Origin: Rhyzopertha dominica
Lineage: Eukaryota > Arthropoda > Insecta > Coleoptera > Bostrichidae
Assembly (NCBI GenBank): GCA_025024175.1
Contig: QCXZ01000047.1
Location: forward strand, 868,001 to 932,000
Direction of reading: 5' to 3'
DNA: 64,000 nucleotides
How positions within the stretch are numbered: the first letter of the stretch is position 1; each line of letters starts with the position of its first letter. The notes beneath the pieces were generated by a model. The model worked only from the letters and a program-made list of their open reading frames with translations, was not told where the DNA came from and did no database searches. The position numbers were made by a program, and so were the translations under genes. This document shows, piece by piece, positions 11,362 through 20,841 of this stretch.

Positions 11362-11566
11362 TGACTCTGTATTTGTAATATTATGTTCTTATTTGTATTT
11401 GATATAAATACATATATTTTTTTTCTAACCACTTGCCTGTTATTCCACATTCTTTCGCTACTTCCGCCCAAAGTTCATCTAATATGTACCGGTTTCTGTG
11501 ATCCGGATGATACGCATTCCATAATGCCCGTCTGTTATACACAGAACTGATTATCTGTTCAGCCAT
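9770..11566 (-). CDS. Harbinger accessory MADF-type protein (element 2), GC-AG intron
   Basis: Exon 1 (11437-11566) starts MAEQIISSVYNRRALWN and ends in KECGIT. Exon 2 (9770-10479) opens VKAAQTKWKNLRDYFRREL, which completes the MADF domain across the splice. The donor is ACAG|GCAAGT, a GC rather than GT donor, and the acceptor is TTTTTACAG; the phase matches. The product is about 279 residues: MADF, an acidic middle (DDEIVEMETFDE), a basic stretch (LKSRLRKRKNP), and a BESS-like tail with SFFKSLLPHARKI. The frame is intact although the partner transposase is dead. It is interlocked with the transposase exons as in elements 1 and 3. Confidence 0.7.
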
Positions 11567-11794
11567 TTTTTGGTGCACCCTGTGCAAATTGCAAGTCCAG
11601 ACTGGCTTGAAAACGCAGCGACAACGCGACAACAATTCGGATTTTTATCTCGGCGCTCGTCGCCCCGCTTGTCTCGTCGCTCGACGCTTCAGTTACCTCT
11701 TTACTATGTTCGGCTCCATAGGCATACATGGACGAATTCAAACCGCGTCGCTTTGTCTCTTGCCTCGTCGCTCCACTATGTTTGTACCCTAATA

Positions 11795-12424
11795 TTACGG
11801 GGTTGCGTCTGACAGAATCGCGCTCAACTCGTCCACATTCTTAGAATACTTCACAGATTTTACATGAACAGTCTTGACCCAGATGAACTTTCCATCTGAC
11901 GTCCACACATTCCTTTTTCCAAAAGTGTCCTGTGCCTTACGCAGCAACTGCGGTTTTGTGTTAGCCCCTTCGCGCATTTTACCTAAGCGATGCGATCTCT
12001 CAATGTCCGTAACATTCAGACTTATGCCAAATTTGTTTTTTACCAATTCGATTATAATGTCATCAGTATTCTCTGAGTCATTCTCCGGAATTCCAAGGAA
12101 TCTCAGATTATTTCTTCTAGTGTACTGCTCAATGGAATCTGTACTGTAGTTGACCTTTAAAATGTCATCGGAATTTTGATCGCACTGTTTAGTTAGGAAG
12201 TCCAAACCATTTGATAATGCTGCGATTCTGTCATTAATGCCTCCCATGCTTAATTTAATTTCACTTATATTCGAATTTATTTCCGATATCTGGTGCAGAG
12301 GTATAGCAAACTTATCGTCGTCGTCTTCTGGATTTTTAGCGGTTGCTGTTTTTGCTGCACTTTTATCAACGATGTTTTTGTTTCTGGTTAGCAGTGTTGA
12401 GGTCATTGTGAATGTACGTTGTGT
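11795..12424 (-). pseudogene. LINE ORF1 fragment fused to pogo transposase frame
   Basis: The minus-strand reading begins after the pogo-like part at YTQRTFTMTSTLL. It shows an acidic coiled-coil stretch (ISEINSNISEIKLSMGGIND), then RRNNLRFLGIPENDSENTD and DIERSHRLGK, typical of LINE ORF1 proteins with an RRM-like core. After TKPQ the usual strand-forming middle is missing and the reading resumes at LLRKAQDTFGKRNVWTSDGK, so there is an internal deletion. It ends at a stop codon a few bases before Harbinger element 2. It is probably the ORF1 of the LINE whose ORF2 lies at 2780-4775. Confidence 0.65.
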
Positions 12425-13153
12425 ATATACAACGTACGGTGCTAGCATCTTCCCATCTCCAGTTATAGCAAACATGACTGATGTAGCCGACTTCGATGAG
12501 TTCACGCCCCTCTCTGGATACTTACAACCCCTTTTGACTAATACTCTTTGTCTTCCTGGGTCATCGGAAAGGTTTGTTTCATCGTAGTTGATTATGTTAC
12601 TGGGTGGAATGCCTTTAATGGATTTTTCTAAATTGTCAAAGTAGTTGTTAATTATATCTGGTGATAAAGCTGCTCTTGATCTTTTTATGTTCTGGCAAAG
12701 TCTCTTTGAAACTGCATCTTTGTGTCTTTTAAGGAATCCACAAACAAAATCCTTTCCGGGATAATTGTCTTTAAATTTGGGAATATTTTCCCCACGCCTA
12801 TCTAAATAATTTTTAACCATATGCCTCAGATCTGTTTCATCCATTGGGTAGCCCCATTCTGCACATTTGTTTATTTTTTCTAAAATATAAATTTCAACTG
12901 TTTAGTCCAAAACAGTCGGACAACCTTTCTTTTTTGTTTTTGGATTTTTTAAATGTCGGTGTATTACTGATTTAGTAATTCCGTATTTTCTGCAGCTGCT
13001 CGATATGTCATTCCATTTTTTACATCTTTCACGGCCTCTTCGATATCCTGTTTGGAGTATATTTTGTTAGGATGTCGCACAGATTTAACGTAGGTAGTGG
13101 CGAGGCATTCTCTTTTACCCAAGTTTTGGATTGCTTTGCTCCTCGTTCTCATT
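12425..13153 (-). pseudogene. pogo/jerky-like transposase, N-terminal part
   Basis: The reading starts MRTRSKAIQNLGKRE and runs through a psq helix-turn-helix (IYSKQDIEEAVKDVKNGMTY, then, after a frameshift, YGITKSVIHRHLKNPKTKKK). An in-frame TAA follows VLD, and then a CENP-B/Tc5-type second helix-turn-helix (GYPMDETDLRHMVKNYLDRR). The DDE domain begins with IINYDETNLSD, where the first Asp is visible, and continues to GDGKMLAPYVVY. It is then replaced by LINE ORF1 in the same frame. The C-terminal half is not found at the element's left end. Confidence 0.7.
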
Positions 13154-13556
13154 AACCCCAAATAACCTAAAGTACAAAGGTTTAAGAAAAAGCGTTCCAG
13201 AAACTTAATTCTTATATGATTTCAAATATTTGTGCACCTATAGACTTAGCAGAAGTTTAAATATACTGTACAATAATAATGTATGAGATAAAATTATACT
13301 TACGACGATATTTGTAGCAATCTTTTCATGCTACTCACATGCCGTTTTCTGACACTTGAATTTGGGAGGCACTTTTGAATTACTAACCGCTGTGATCTCA
13401 GTCGCATACGTATACCAACATAAAATTTAATGTCTACTTCTTGGTAGGTATCTTTGAAGTAAAATATTCCCCATTTTAGTTAAAATGTAGAAGGTCATAA
13501 AAATACCACTTTTTGTTCTTATATACCCCACGATTCTGTTTTACCCCATTCTACGG

Positions 13557-13592
13557 TATGTATAAAAATTGTGAGAGTATTAGTGTTATTAA
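13557..13592 (+). repeat. virus-like element copy 1, resumed after insertion
   Basis: These 36 bases continue copy 1 after the pogo-like insertion: ATGTATAAAAATTGTGAGAG matches 16311-16330 with one change. They end in TTAA (13589-13592), the target of the adjacent piggyBac element. Confidence 0.65.
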
Positions 13593-15091
13593 CACGTTGA
13601 CTGCCAACTACGAGATAACTCGTAGATTGTGTTCTTTTCAAAGACGCCAACTACGAGTTATCTCGTCCTGTGTTTACTTGCCATTTTTGTGCAGCTACGA
13701 TTATACTCGTAATATATCAGTGTAATATCGATAGATGGCTTCTGGGAAAAGAACAAGAAATCAATGCTGGCTTGCATGAACAGAAAGTTTATTAAAAAAA
13801 TATAAATATAAAAACTAGTTCAAATTCAAAAAATAAAATAATATTTTATTGTTTGTGGAACTTTTTAAAACAATCTTCCACACAGAGGGCTGGCTTCTCT
13901 TCACAGATTGGACAGAAATAGCGCGTTTCTCGGCGTTTTTTTGATTGGGTGCATATACGACATGGCTTTGTAGGACGCTGTTTTTTCTCAGTAGGTGGTA
14001 GACTCTCTAAATAATGGAGCTCTTGCAATTTAATTTTTTTCGAGGCTGGTTGAATCTCTTCTCCAATCAGTGCGAGGACGAATTCTTCCCTGAACTTTAT
14101 CAGTTTTATTTTAGAAGAAGTTATTTTTTGAAAAATTTTGTGAGCATTGTGTATATATATTTCTATAATATGTAATGAAACCTTTTTGGGCCATCTAATA
14201 GTTTTTCTTAGAGATGAGTAGTATGAAAGCATTTGATCTGATCTGTCAATACCAGACATTCCATTATTGTAATCTCGAATTATATTCGGTTTCATAGAAA
14301 TTTTTCCATTGCGATTTTGCACCTCTACCATTTCAACAGCATGCATGTTTGAAATGGTAAGGACATCTCGTTTGTCTTTCCATTTGCATACAGTAACAGG
14401 GCCATTTTGCTGCCAAATACACTCCCCTTTTTTCAATTTACGATTCACCACATCTCTAGGATTTCCTTTTCTGTTATTTCGTAGAGTTCCACACACGTAA
14501 GTTTTTCGTGTATTTAGAAGTTTTGTAAGAGTAACAGAATTATAAAAATTATCCATGTAAACAGTGTAACCTTTATCGAGATAGTCCTCAAGTAAATGTA
14601 AAACAACGTCAGTAGTGTGACCTACATTATTGTCAGTTTCCTCAGATTTTCCGCTGTAAATCTTTATTTTTATTACAAGACCATCGGACTGACATAGTTC
14701 ATACAGTTTGATACCATATTTGTGTTTTTTATTTTTTATGTATTGGCGGAAAAGCAATCTTCCTCGCCATAGCATCATGGATTCGTCAATACAAATATTT
14801 TTCTCCGGTACATAGTTTTCACGCATGATGTTATTGAAATGATTTAGCATTGGTCTCACCTTGTATAATCTGTCGGCAGATGGTATTGAGTTATCAACCA
14901 AATGAAAATAACGTAGTAATAACTGGAATCGATTGCGACTCATATGCGAGCGCCAAAAATTTAGATTATATAACTTATAATAATGTTCAATAGATGGTAA
15001 AGTACAAGGTCCCATTTGCAACAAAAGTGCAATAAAAACTTTCATCTCCGCAATATCAACGTCTTGCCANATTGATAACCTATTATTCAAT
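13593..15091 (-). mobile_element. piggyBac element, 5'-truncated
   Basis: The right-hand transposon end lies at 13593 next to TTAA and starts CACGTTGACTGCC, followed by three subterminal palindromes of the form CTACGAG..CTCGT, a style seen in insect piggyBac-like elements. The transposase runs from 15090 to 13846. The other end is missing: at about 15091 the sequence switches directly into copy 2 of the virus-like element. An ambiguous base lies near the junction. Confidence 0.75.
13846..15090 (-). pseudogene. piggyBac transposase, N-terminally truncated
   Basis: A 414-residue open frame covers the catalytic core and C-terminus of a DDE_Tnp_1_7 (piggyBac) transposase. The three catalytic Asp sit in NICIDESMMLW, YTVYMDNFYNS and NGMSGIDRSDQM. 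The C-terminal cysteine-rich domain is present (CRICTQSKKRRETRYFCPIC, then CVEDCFKKFH). The usual N-terminal 100-150 residues are absent because the element is cut at 15091. The remaining frame has no stop, so the truncation may be recent. Without its start and left end it cannot move by itself. Confidence 0.85.
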
Positions 15092-15805
15092 CAGAAGATG
15101 GAATAGATGTGTGTGGAACTGAAAAACCTGAAAGAAAAAGGAGAAGAATTATATCAACTCCTATAACTTCTTATACAAATAATAATTTAGTGTCTCCTAC
15201 TTTTAAAATGGAAACTCAAAATTATGTTAATGATTCTAGTAAAAATGAAATTTCATCATATAGAAATGAGATGTTGTTACAGTCAGTGTTTAATTTAAGT
15301 AAAGGAGTATTTCTAGTAATGGGTTTAGACTTACAACATGAGTGCGAACCAATTTTAAAAATTATTTCTAATTTCGATTTATCAGTTATACGATTTTCAG
15401 ATATTAGTTGGAAACAATTTTTAAATTGTAAAGATACAGTTTTAGATTATTTTACTAATGATGAGTGGTATATTGAAAGTTTAGGATTTGTATATCATAA
15501 AGTTGTATTTTCACAAGCAGGTGAAAAAGTATTGTATGTTACAGATTATATGTCTAATAGTTCNGTAATTTTTCAGAAAGAGGTAATCTTAGCGTTATTA
15601 AAAAGATTTTTTTTATAAATATCCATTTCACACATTTGAAGGAATTAAAATTTTATGATTACCTTTTAACGTATTCTAAAAGTCTTAAAGAATTTGAGGA
15701 TAAGTTTTTTCGGATATTTTTAATAAAGAATTACCTTATTCTTATATTCAAGTGGTGTGTGAAGTGTATAATTTTTATCCAGAATATTATATTAATAGTT
15801 TATAA
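15092..15805 (+). pseudogene. ORF A of virus-like element (copy 2)
   Basis: The frame is open from the truncated start (EDGIDVCGTEKPERKRRR) to about 15618. After one frame change the same protein continues to a natural stop at 15803-15805. Features include a basic stretch (ERKRRRIIS), a Ser/Asn-rich part, VFLVMGLDLQHECEP, SDISWKQFLNCKDT, and a tail FYDYLLTYSKSLKEFEDKFF. I recognise no family. The basic cluster could be a nuclear targeting signal, which is an inference. It is an ORF shared with copies 1 and 3. Confidence 0.5.
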
Positions 15806-16039
15806 ATAATAATGTAAAATAAATGTTTAAAAAGGAATTTATTAAATTTTAAGATTACATTTAAAAATACATAATATGTATAACGTTAATATAAATAATT
15901 TATAGAAGGTCTTCATTATAGTCTGAAATAAAAACGTAATATTAGGCTGTAATCATTTATGATACACTTAAAATACGTACGTATTAAATCATGAGGTCTA
16001 GATTCTAAAAAAGAAATAATGAAGGTCACTATAAGTAAT

Positions 16040-16307
16040 TTAAAATTGAATTAATTTACCATAATAATTATATTTTATTACACCATAGTCTAATACTATT
16101 ATCAAATATCCACCCTCTGGTATCCACTTTCCATTATATATTACGGGAGCATTCATGTTTCTATGTGCATGAACCATATCCGATAAGTTTGTTCATTTTA
16201 TTTCCTAAAATAAGGAAAAAAGAAATGTGTTAGTTACATTATTATTTTTTCAAGCATAATATTTACTCTGCTCTGTTTAATAAATTCAATTACAGCTTGT
16301 GGCACTA
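16040..16307 (-). pseudogene. ORF C of virus-like element (copy 2)
   Basis: The minus-strand copy of the short spliced ORF C keeps its second exon (from 16204, peptide DMVHAHRNMNAPVIYNGKW, then PEGGYLI) and part of the upstream peptide (PQAVIEFIKQS), but the donor region seen in copy 1 is deleted. It is convergent with ORF A. No domain is recognised. Confidence 0.4.
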
Positions 16308-16499
16308 AAATATGTATAAAAATTATGAGAGTATTAGTGTTAATTTTTACTCTTACCTTCAGTCGTATTGATGTATTATTATATATCACTAAACAAAATT
16401 TAAAATTACTAAATGTAAAATCGATTTGATTTTGGTTTTATGTAAGTTAATGGAATTGAAAACCCTCCATCATTCTCATTATTTTTGTAGAGGTACGTT

Positions 16500-16820
16500 T
16501 ACTTCAACTTGTTATTCACAGTTGACCTTGTTGATTTTTCCTATATTTTTTACACTTAACCTTGTTTACTTTCCGCATATAGAAATAATTATTTTGTTTT
16601 GCAACAGTTATATGATCTAGAATGAGTCAAAGTTGTTTTGCAATCAACCTTGTTTACTTCTCTATACAAAAAATAATTATTTTGTTTTTGCAAACATTTT
16701 GCTTCTAGAATGAATTAATTACATAAACAAAGTTGTTATTCACAATTAACCTTGTTTACTTTCCTATATAGAAATAATTATCTTGTTTTGTAAACATTAT
16801 GCTTCTAGAAGGATTCGCTT
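16500..16820 (+). repeat. direct repeats upstream of ORF B promoter (left arm)
   Basis: Three imperfect direct copies of a unit of about 95 bp share AACCTTGTTTACTT, AATAATTATTTTGTTTTGCA and a CTTCTAGAA-like end. They lie directly upstream of a TATA box and are mirrored in the right arm at about 20885-21200. Their position fits an enhancer-like block. TTCTAGAA is also the core of a heat-shock-type element, but whether that matters is inference. Confidence 0.6.
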
Positions 16821-16866
16821 ACGTAAAGAAAATATTTATGGTTGACTGTTTACGTAAAAAGTGGGG

Positions 16867-17073
16867 TATAAAAGCAAGTAAGCAGCTTTAATCAATAGTC
16901 AATAACTCAGTAAACGTTAATAAAAATACATCTCATTTGAACAGTTTCAGAACAGTATTCTGATCTTCAACTTAGAAAATAACAAGTGTTAATTGTGTTG
17001 TTAATAATCTTTGGTAAGTAGTTTTTTTTGTAAAATGTGAAAATTGTATCTTAATATTTTGATTTTATAAAAG
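16867..17073 (+). promoter_or_regulatory. TATA promoter and leader intron for ORF B (left arm)
   Basis: TATAAAA at 16867-16873 sits in a GC-richer setting (GTGGGGTATAAAAGCAAG). About 140 bp further on, a 60-bp intron is suggested by TTG|GTAAGT at 17014 and ATAAAAG at 17073, three bases before the ORF B start codon. The same arrangement is conserved in the right arm, which supports a real transcription unit. Confidence 0.55.
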
Positions 17074-17075
17074 AC

Positions 17076-17812
17076 ATGTCATCTGTAGACCCAGCTGCAT
17101 CTTCTTCGCAAGATTTGGATGATGATGTTATATTGGTAGAAGTTCCCTCAAAGAAAAAGGCAAAAATCAGTCACACGAATACAAAGAAGCAGACTGCAAG
17201 ATTATATAATTTAATACAAACTCTTTTACAAACAATATAGTACCCTAATATCAGCTCAGAATTTTGGGACAATCTGATTTTATGCTGTATAAAAAAGCGC
17301 ATCAGCAAGGAAAGTTTGTGCTTAAGAGGATCTTTATTACCATTCAAAAGACAGGAAGCTATTGGAAAGAACTAGAAAACCAGTGCGCCCAGTGGGATTC
17401 TTTTGAATTGCTGAATACGTTATCAATTTATGTGGAAAAACAATCTGGGTTTCAAACATTTTTTACAATTTCAGCAATTGATGAAGTTAATCAGATATTA
17501 AGTAATGTTTTAAATACTATTTTACAAAGAGAATGAGAAGAGGGCTCAAACCTGAACACAGAAAAGATCAATCCTGAAGTTGATGAACAATCATCGAGTG
17601 ATGGTAATATAGATTTTAGTAAATTGTTTAATTGTAAAGTAATTGAGAATTTAGAAGGAGTTTTTAAAAATGAATTAACCTTTAGAGATGTTGATGGTAA
17701 ATATCAACGTTTAGTAATTGATAGTGCAGTTGGTGAATATTACGTACATATAAATTTTTATAATTCTTCTGATTTGAAAAACGAAAATCCACGTAATTAT
17801 TGGAAGATATAA
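17076..17812 (+). pseudogene. ORF B of virus-like element (left arm)
   Basis: The reading begins MSSVDPAASSSQDLDDDVIL, followed by a basic stretch (SKKKAKISH). In-frame stops occur at 17238 (TAG, where the right arm has Trp) and 17534 (TGA, where the right arm has Gly). The homology to the right arm ends at about 17802, after NENPRNY, so the C-terminus is missing. The protein family is unknown. An acidic start followed by basic residues hints at a nuclear or DNA-associated protein, which is inference. Confidence 0.5.
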
Positions 17813-17814
17813 AT

Positions 17815-18110
17815 TATATATATCTAATAAAGCCAAAAATCGTCACACATCAACCTTTTTTCAAAAATTGTCTAAAAATTTCCCATGAAATAACCTTCAT
17901 TATATGTAATCAAACCAAAAATCATTACACATCAAAGTTTTTCATAACAAAAATTCTAAAATTTACTGAAAAACACCATCGCTTTAATCTAATCAATTTC
18001 CAACTAAATAACCTTCACTGAACCTAACATAACAAAAAATTACCATGCAATATCTTTCATGTTAAACTTACACATTAACTTACCGTTCAAATAACAAATC
18101 CACACAATAT
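17815..18110 (+). repeat. AT-rich degenerate repeat block (copy of 23055-23350)
   Basis: This block matches 23055-23350 in direct orientation, although the surrounding arms are inverted. It consists of repeats of about 100 bp with phrases such as AACCAAAAATC, CACACATCAA and AATAACCTTCA. It replaces the 3' part of ORF B and everything up to the polymerase fragment in the left copy. Confidence 0.65.
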
Positions 18111-18176
18111 TCAAGACAACGTACAAAAAAAAAACGCACTCGCTACATCAATCAAAATTTAGGTGTTTCGTGGTTA

Positions 18177-18411
18177 AAATCTGCTATGCAATTAAAATAT
18201 AAACACATAATTACTGCGTTGAACCTACCTTTTATTGTTTATTGTGATATAGAATATATATTAGAACCAGTTTCAAAAAATTTATTTATACGTGGAATGC
18301 AAATATATAGAAAACATATACCTACGTTAATAATGATTTATCATATTATAAAATGTTTGAAGGAGAAAGTTGCATTCAAAAATTTATAAATTGTTTATAT
18401 AACTTAAACAT
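18177..18411 (+). pseudogene. family-B DNA polymerase, exonuclease-start fragment
   Basis: The plus-strand reading LNLPFIVYCDIEYILEPV resembles the start of the 3'-5' exonuclease domain of protein-primed family-B polymerases in Polinton/adintovirus-like elements, with the Asp-Ile-Glu of the Exo I motif. A frame change leads to DLSYYKMFEGESCIQKF. It then stops matching at a junction where the sequence turns to the opposite strand. The upstream polymerase region lies inverted at 18387-19345. The polymerase is split and incomplete; no palm domain was found. Confidence 0.6.
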
Positions 18412-19345
18412 CTATCACATACAAATATTTTATTTAAACGTTTAGTAAGTTGTGATTTAACTAATTTAGATAAATCCTTTATCCAACAAAAACGTGATAC
18501 AACCTCTTCGTTTACGTATCGTGATATCATTAACAAATTTATATGACGACTTTTGATATTATCGGATATATGAAGTGGTATAACAGTAAAATTAGCAAAT
18601 TTATCATTAACAGAGTCATAATAATAGTCATCAGATCCTTCTTTTTGTAATGTAAAAATATTTATACTAATGTCATTCTGATTTTCAAATTTTCTTAATT
18701 GTGATAGACTCATTGGTAAATGAATACCAGACATATTCTAAACTGAACTGAAATGAGGATATGATATTAATTTATCAGAATTTGCATTAACTGGAAATAA
18801 TACTGATACGACAGCCCAAGGAAAGCACGTATAATCATTTACTTTAAGATTTATACAAGCATGTTTATGTTTTATAGCGTTAGGCAATTCAATATACATT
18901 CCACCATTAAAACTAATATATTTATTAATATTTATTTTTAATTCGTGTATACATTCTAAAACTTCACCACTCTCCATATCTTGAAATTCCGATATTTTTC
19001 GTAATATTGTTTCAACTACATGTATATTATACCAATCAGATAAATTTGTATTATAAATAATTTCATTTTTTGTGTTGAAATACCTAGTTCGAAGAGTATT
19101 CTCTGGATATTTTATAAAATCTGTAGAAAGAACGGTATTTACTTTTAAACGTCCTTTTACTAAAAAGTGTTTAATACAATTTTGAAATGGAATTAAAGCG
19201 TATTCAAAAAACAAGTTAGGATTATTTTTTGAGTCATCACTATCATTAGATATGTTACATGTACTAATCCGATTTTTAAATGTTTTTTTTTAGATAAGAC
19301 TTCTCTCCATCCAAATGGTGAATAAAATGTATTATTAAGTGACAT
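18387..19345 (-). pseudogene. N-terminal region of Polinton-like DNA polymerase B protein
   Basis: The minus-strand frames carry a pattern seen upstream of family-B polymerases in invertebrate Polinton-like or adintovirus-like elements: ELPNAIKHKHACINLKVND, FPWAVVSVLFPVN, GIHLPMSLSQLRKFENQ, RFCWIKDLSKLVKSQLTK, then the zinc-ribbon-like FVCDRCLSYI. The start region MSLNNTFYSPFGWREVL overlaps the end of the dUTPase relic. At least two frame changes and a stop (near 18737) break the frame. The reading ends at 18387, where the plus-strand exonuclease fragment begins. The family assignment comes from the motif order, not a search. Confidence 0.6.
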
Positions 19346-19355
19346 ATTAATAAAA

Positions 19356-19782
19356 TTATGATGTAGAACCAAAACCTTGTTGATTCCTTTTTGTTTCAAA
19401 TAAATGTAATACTTCAACTACTTCTGGATATAAAATTTTTTCACAAATTAATTGAGCTATTTTATCTCCAATATTTACATAAAATGTATCTTTTTTCTGA
19501 ATGATTAAAGAGTAAAACCTTAACAGATCCTCTATAGTCTGCATCAATTACTCCAGCTCCAACTTGTATAAAATTATTTAATGCTAAACCGGAACGTAGG
19601 GCAATTCTACCATAAACACCATATGGTAATTCAATAGATAAACCAGTATCAATAAACGTTTAGATTTAGGTAGTATTTAACAGTTCTCTGCACTTGATAA
19701 ATCTAATCCAGCAGAAAACTCAGTTTGTCTTAAAGGTAATTGAGCCTGTAGATGAAGTTTTTTCACTTTTAAATATTCACCT
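19356..19782 (-). pseudogene. dUTPase relic
   Basis: All five conserved motifs of trimeric dUTPase are readable on the minus strand: [28 protein letters not shown] and QQGFGSTS. A stop follows motif 1, and frame changes occur before motif 2 and before motif 4, so no enzyme can be made. dUTPase hydrolyses dUTP and is often carried by DNA viruses and some retroelements. Here it lies between ORF B and the polymerase-like region on the same strand, which suggests a replication gene cluster. The 5' side has an acceptor-like TTTATTATAG. Confidence 0.8.
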
Positions 19783-19803
19783 ATAATAAATTATAAAGTT
19801 AAG

Positions 19804-20639
19804 TTAATTTCGTCTAACTAATGGATTACCTTTTATTTTTTCAGAAGCATGTTCTAAAAAACTTAACAATTCTTTCAAAATTGCATCGTCTTCACGTATA
19901 TTTAATTTTAATCTTGCGCAACTATGTTTCAAATAATTACGTGGATTTTCGTTTTTCAAATCAGAATTATAAAAATTTATATGTACGTACTATCAATTAC
20001 TAAACTTTGATATTTACCATCAACATCTCTAAAGGTTAATTCATTTTTAAAAACTCCTTCTAAATTCTCAATTACTTTACAATTAAACAATTTACTAAAA
20101 TCTATATTACCTTCACTCGATGATTGTTCCTCAACTTCAGGATTGATCTTTTCTGTGTTCAAGTTTGAGCCCTCTTCTCCTTCTCTTTGTAAAATAGTAT
20201 TTAAAACATTACTTAAATTCTGATTAGCTTCATCAATTGCTGAAATTGTAAAAAATGTTTGAAACCCAGATTGTTTTTCCACATAAGTTGATAACGTATT
20301 CAGCAATTCAAAAGAATCCCACTGGGCGCACTGGTTTTCTAGTTCTTTCCAATAGCTTCCTATCTTTTGAATGGTAATAAAGATCCTCTTAAGCTCAAAC
20401 TTTCCTTGCTGATGCGCTTTCTTTATACAGCATAAAATCAGATTGTCCCAAAATTCTGAGCTGATATTAGGGTACCATATTGTTTGTAAAAGAGTTTGTA
20501 TTAAAGTATATAATCTTGCAGTCTGCTTCTTTGTATTCGTGTGACTGATTTTTGCCTTTTTCTTTGAGGGAACTTCTACCAATATAACATCATCATCCAA
20601 CTCTTGCGAAGAAGATGCAGCTGGGTCTACAGATGACAT
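19804..20639 (-). pseudogene. ORF B of virus-like element (right arm)
   Basis: This is the longest version of ORF B. It starts MSSVDPAASSSQELDDDVIL, has the basic stretch SKKKAKISH, a helical middle (KRIFITIQKIGSYWKELENQ), an acidic linker (NPEVEEQSSSEGNIDF) and DFSKLFNCKVIENLEGVF. A 16-bp deletion relative to the left arm, after VIDS, shifts the frame at 19977. Beyond it the reading continues in another frame to a stop at 19804. The family is unknown. The frame is otherwise free of stops, unlike the left arm. Confidence 0.55.
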
Positions 20640-20841
20640 GTCTTTTATAAAATCAAAATATTAAGATATAATTTTCACATTTTACAAAAAAAAAATGCTT
20701 ACCAAGATTATTAACAACACAATTAACACTTGTTATTTTCTAAGTTGAAGATCAGAATACTGTTCTGAAACTGTTCAAATGAGATGTATTTTTATTAACG
20801 TTTACTGAGTTATTGACTATTGATTAAAGCTGCTTACTTGC

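Larger units (their letters stand above)
9089..11789 (+). mobile_element. PIF/Harbinger element 2
   Basis: This 2.7-kb element has near-perfect inverted ends beginning GGGTACAAACATAGTGGAGC and is flanked by TAA (9086-9088 and 11790-11792). The left TAA is also the right target copy of element 1, so element 2 inserted exactly at the boundary of element 1. Subterminal DNA is GAGCGACGAGGC-rich. The transposase is a pseudogene; the accessory gene is open. Confidence 0.85.
2550..13556 (-). mobile_element. pogo-like DNA transposon hosting nested insertions
   Basis: The ends are inverted copies: the left begins CCGTAAAATGGGGTAAAAC and the right, reversed, begins CCGTAGAATGGGGTAAAAC. Both flanks carry TATGTA. 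The uninterrupted paralogous site near 16311 reads AAAATATGTATAAAA, so a single TATGTA is the empty site. The transposase pseudogene lies on the minus strand near the right end. The 11-kb span is inflated by a LINE and two Harbinger elements. A TATATAA box sits just inside the right terminal repeat, and a GTAAGT donor at about 13303 with an acceptor near 13168 suggests an intron in the 5' leader. A plain TA target, usual for this superfamily, is also possible. Confidence 0.6.
15092..17805 (+). repeat. virus-like element, copy 2 (left arm of inverted pair)
   Basis: This 2.7-kb arm is inverted with respect to about 19932-22622. It carries, in order, ORF A (plus), ORF C (minus), a block of direct repeats, a TATA promoter, a short leader intron and the first part of ORF B (plus). 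Both arms carry lesions, but different ones: this arm has stops in ORF B that the right arm lacks, and the right arm has a 16-bp deletion this arm lacks. The arms have therefore diverged since duplication. The arm begins abruptly inside ORF A. Confidence 0.8.
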
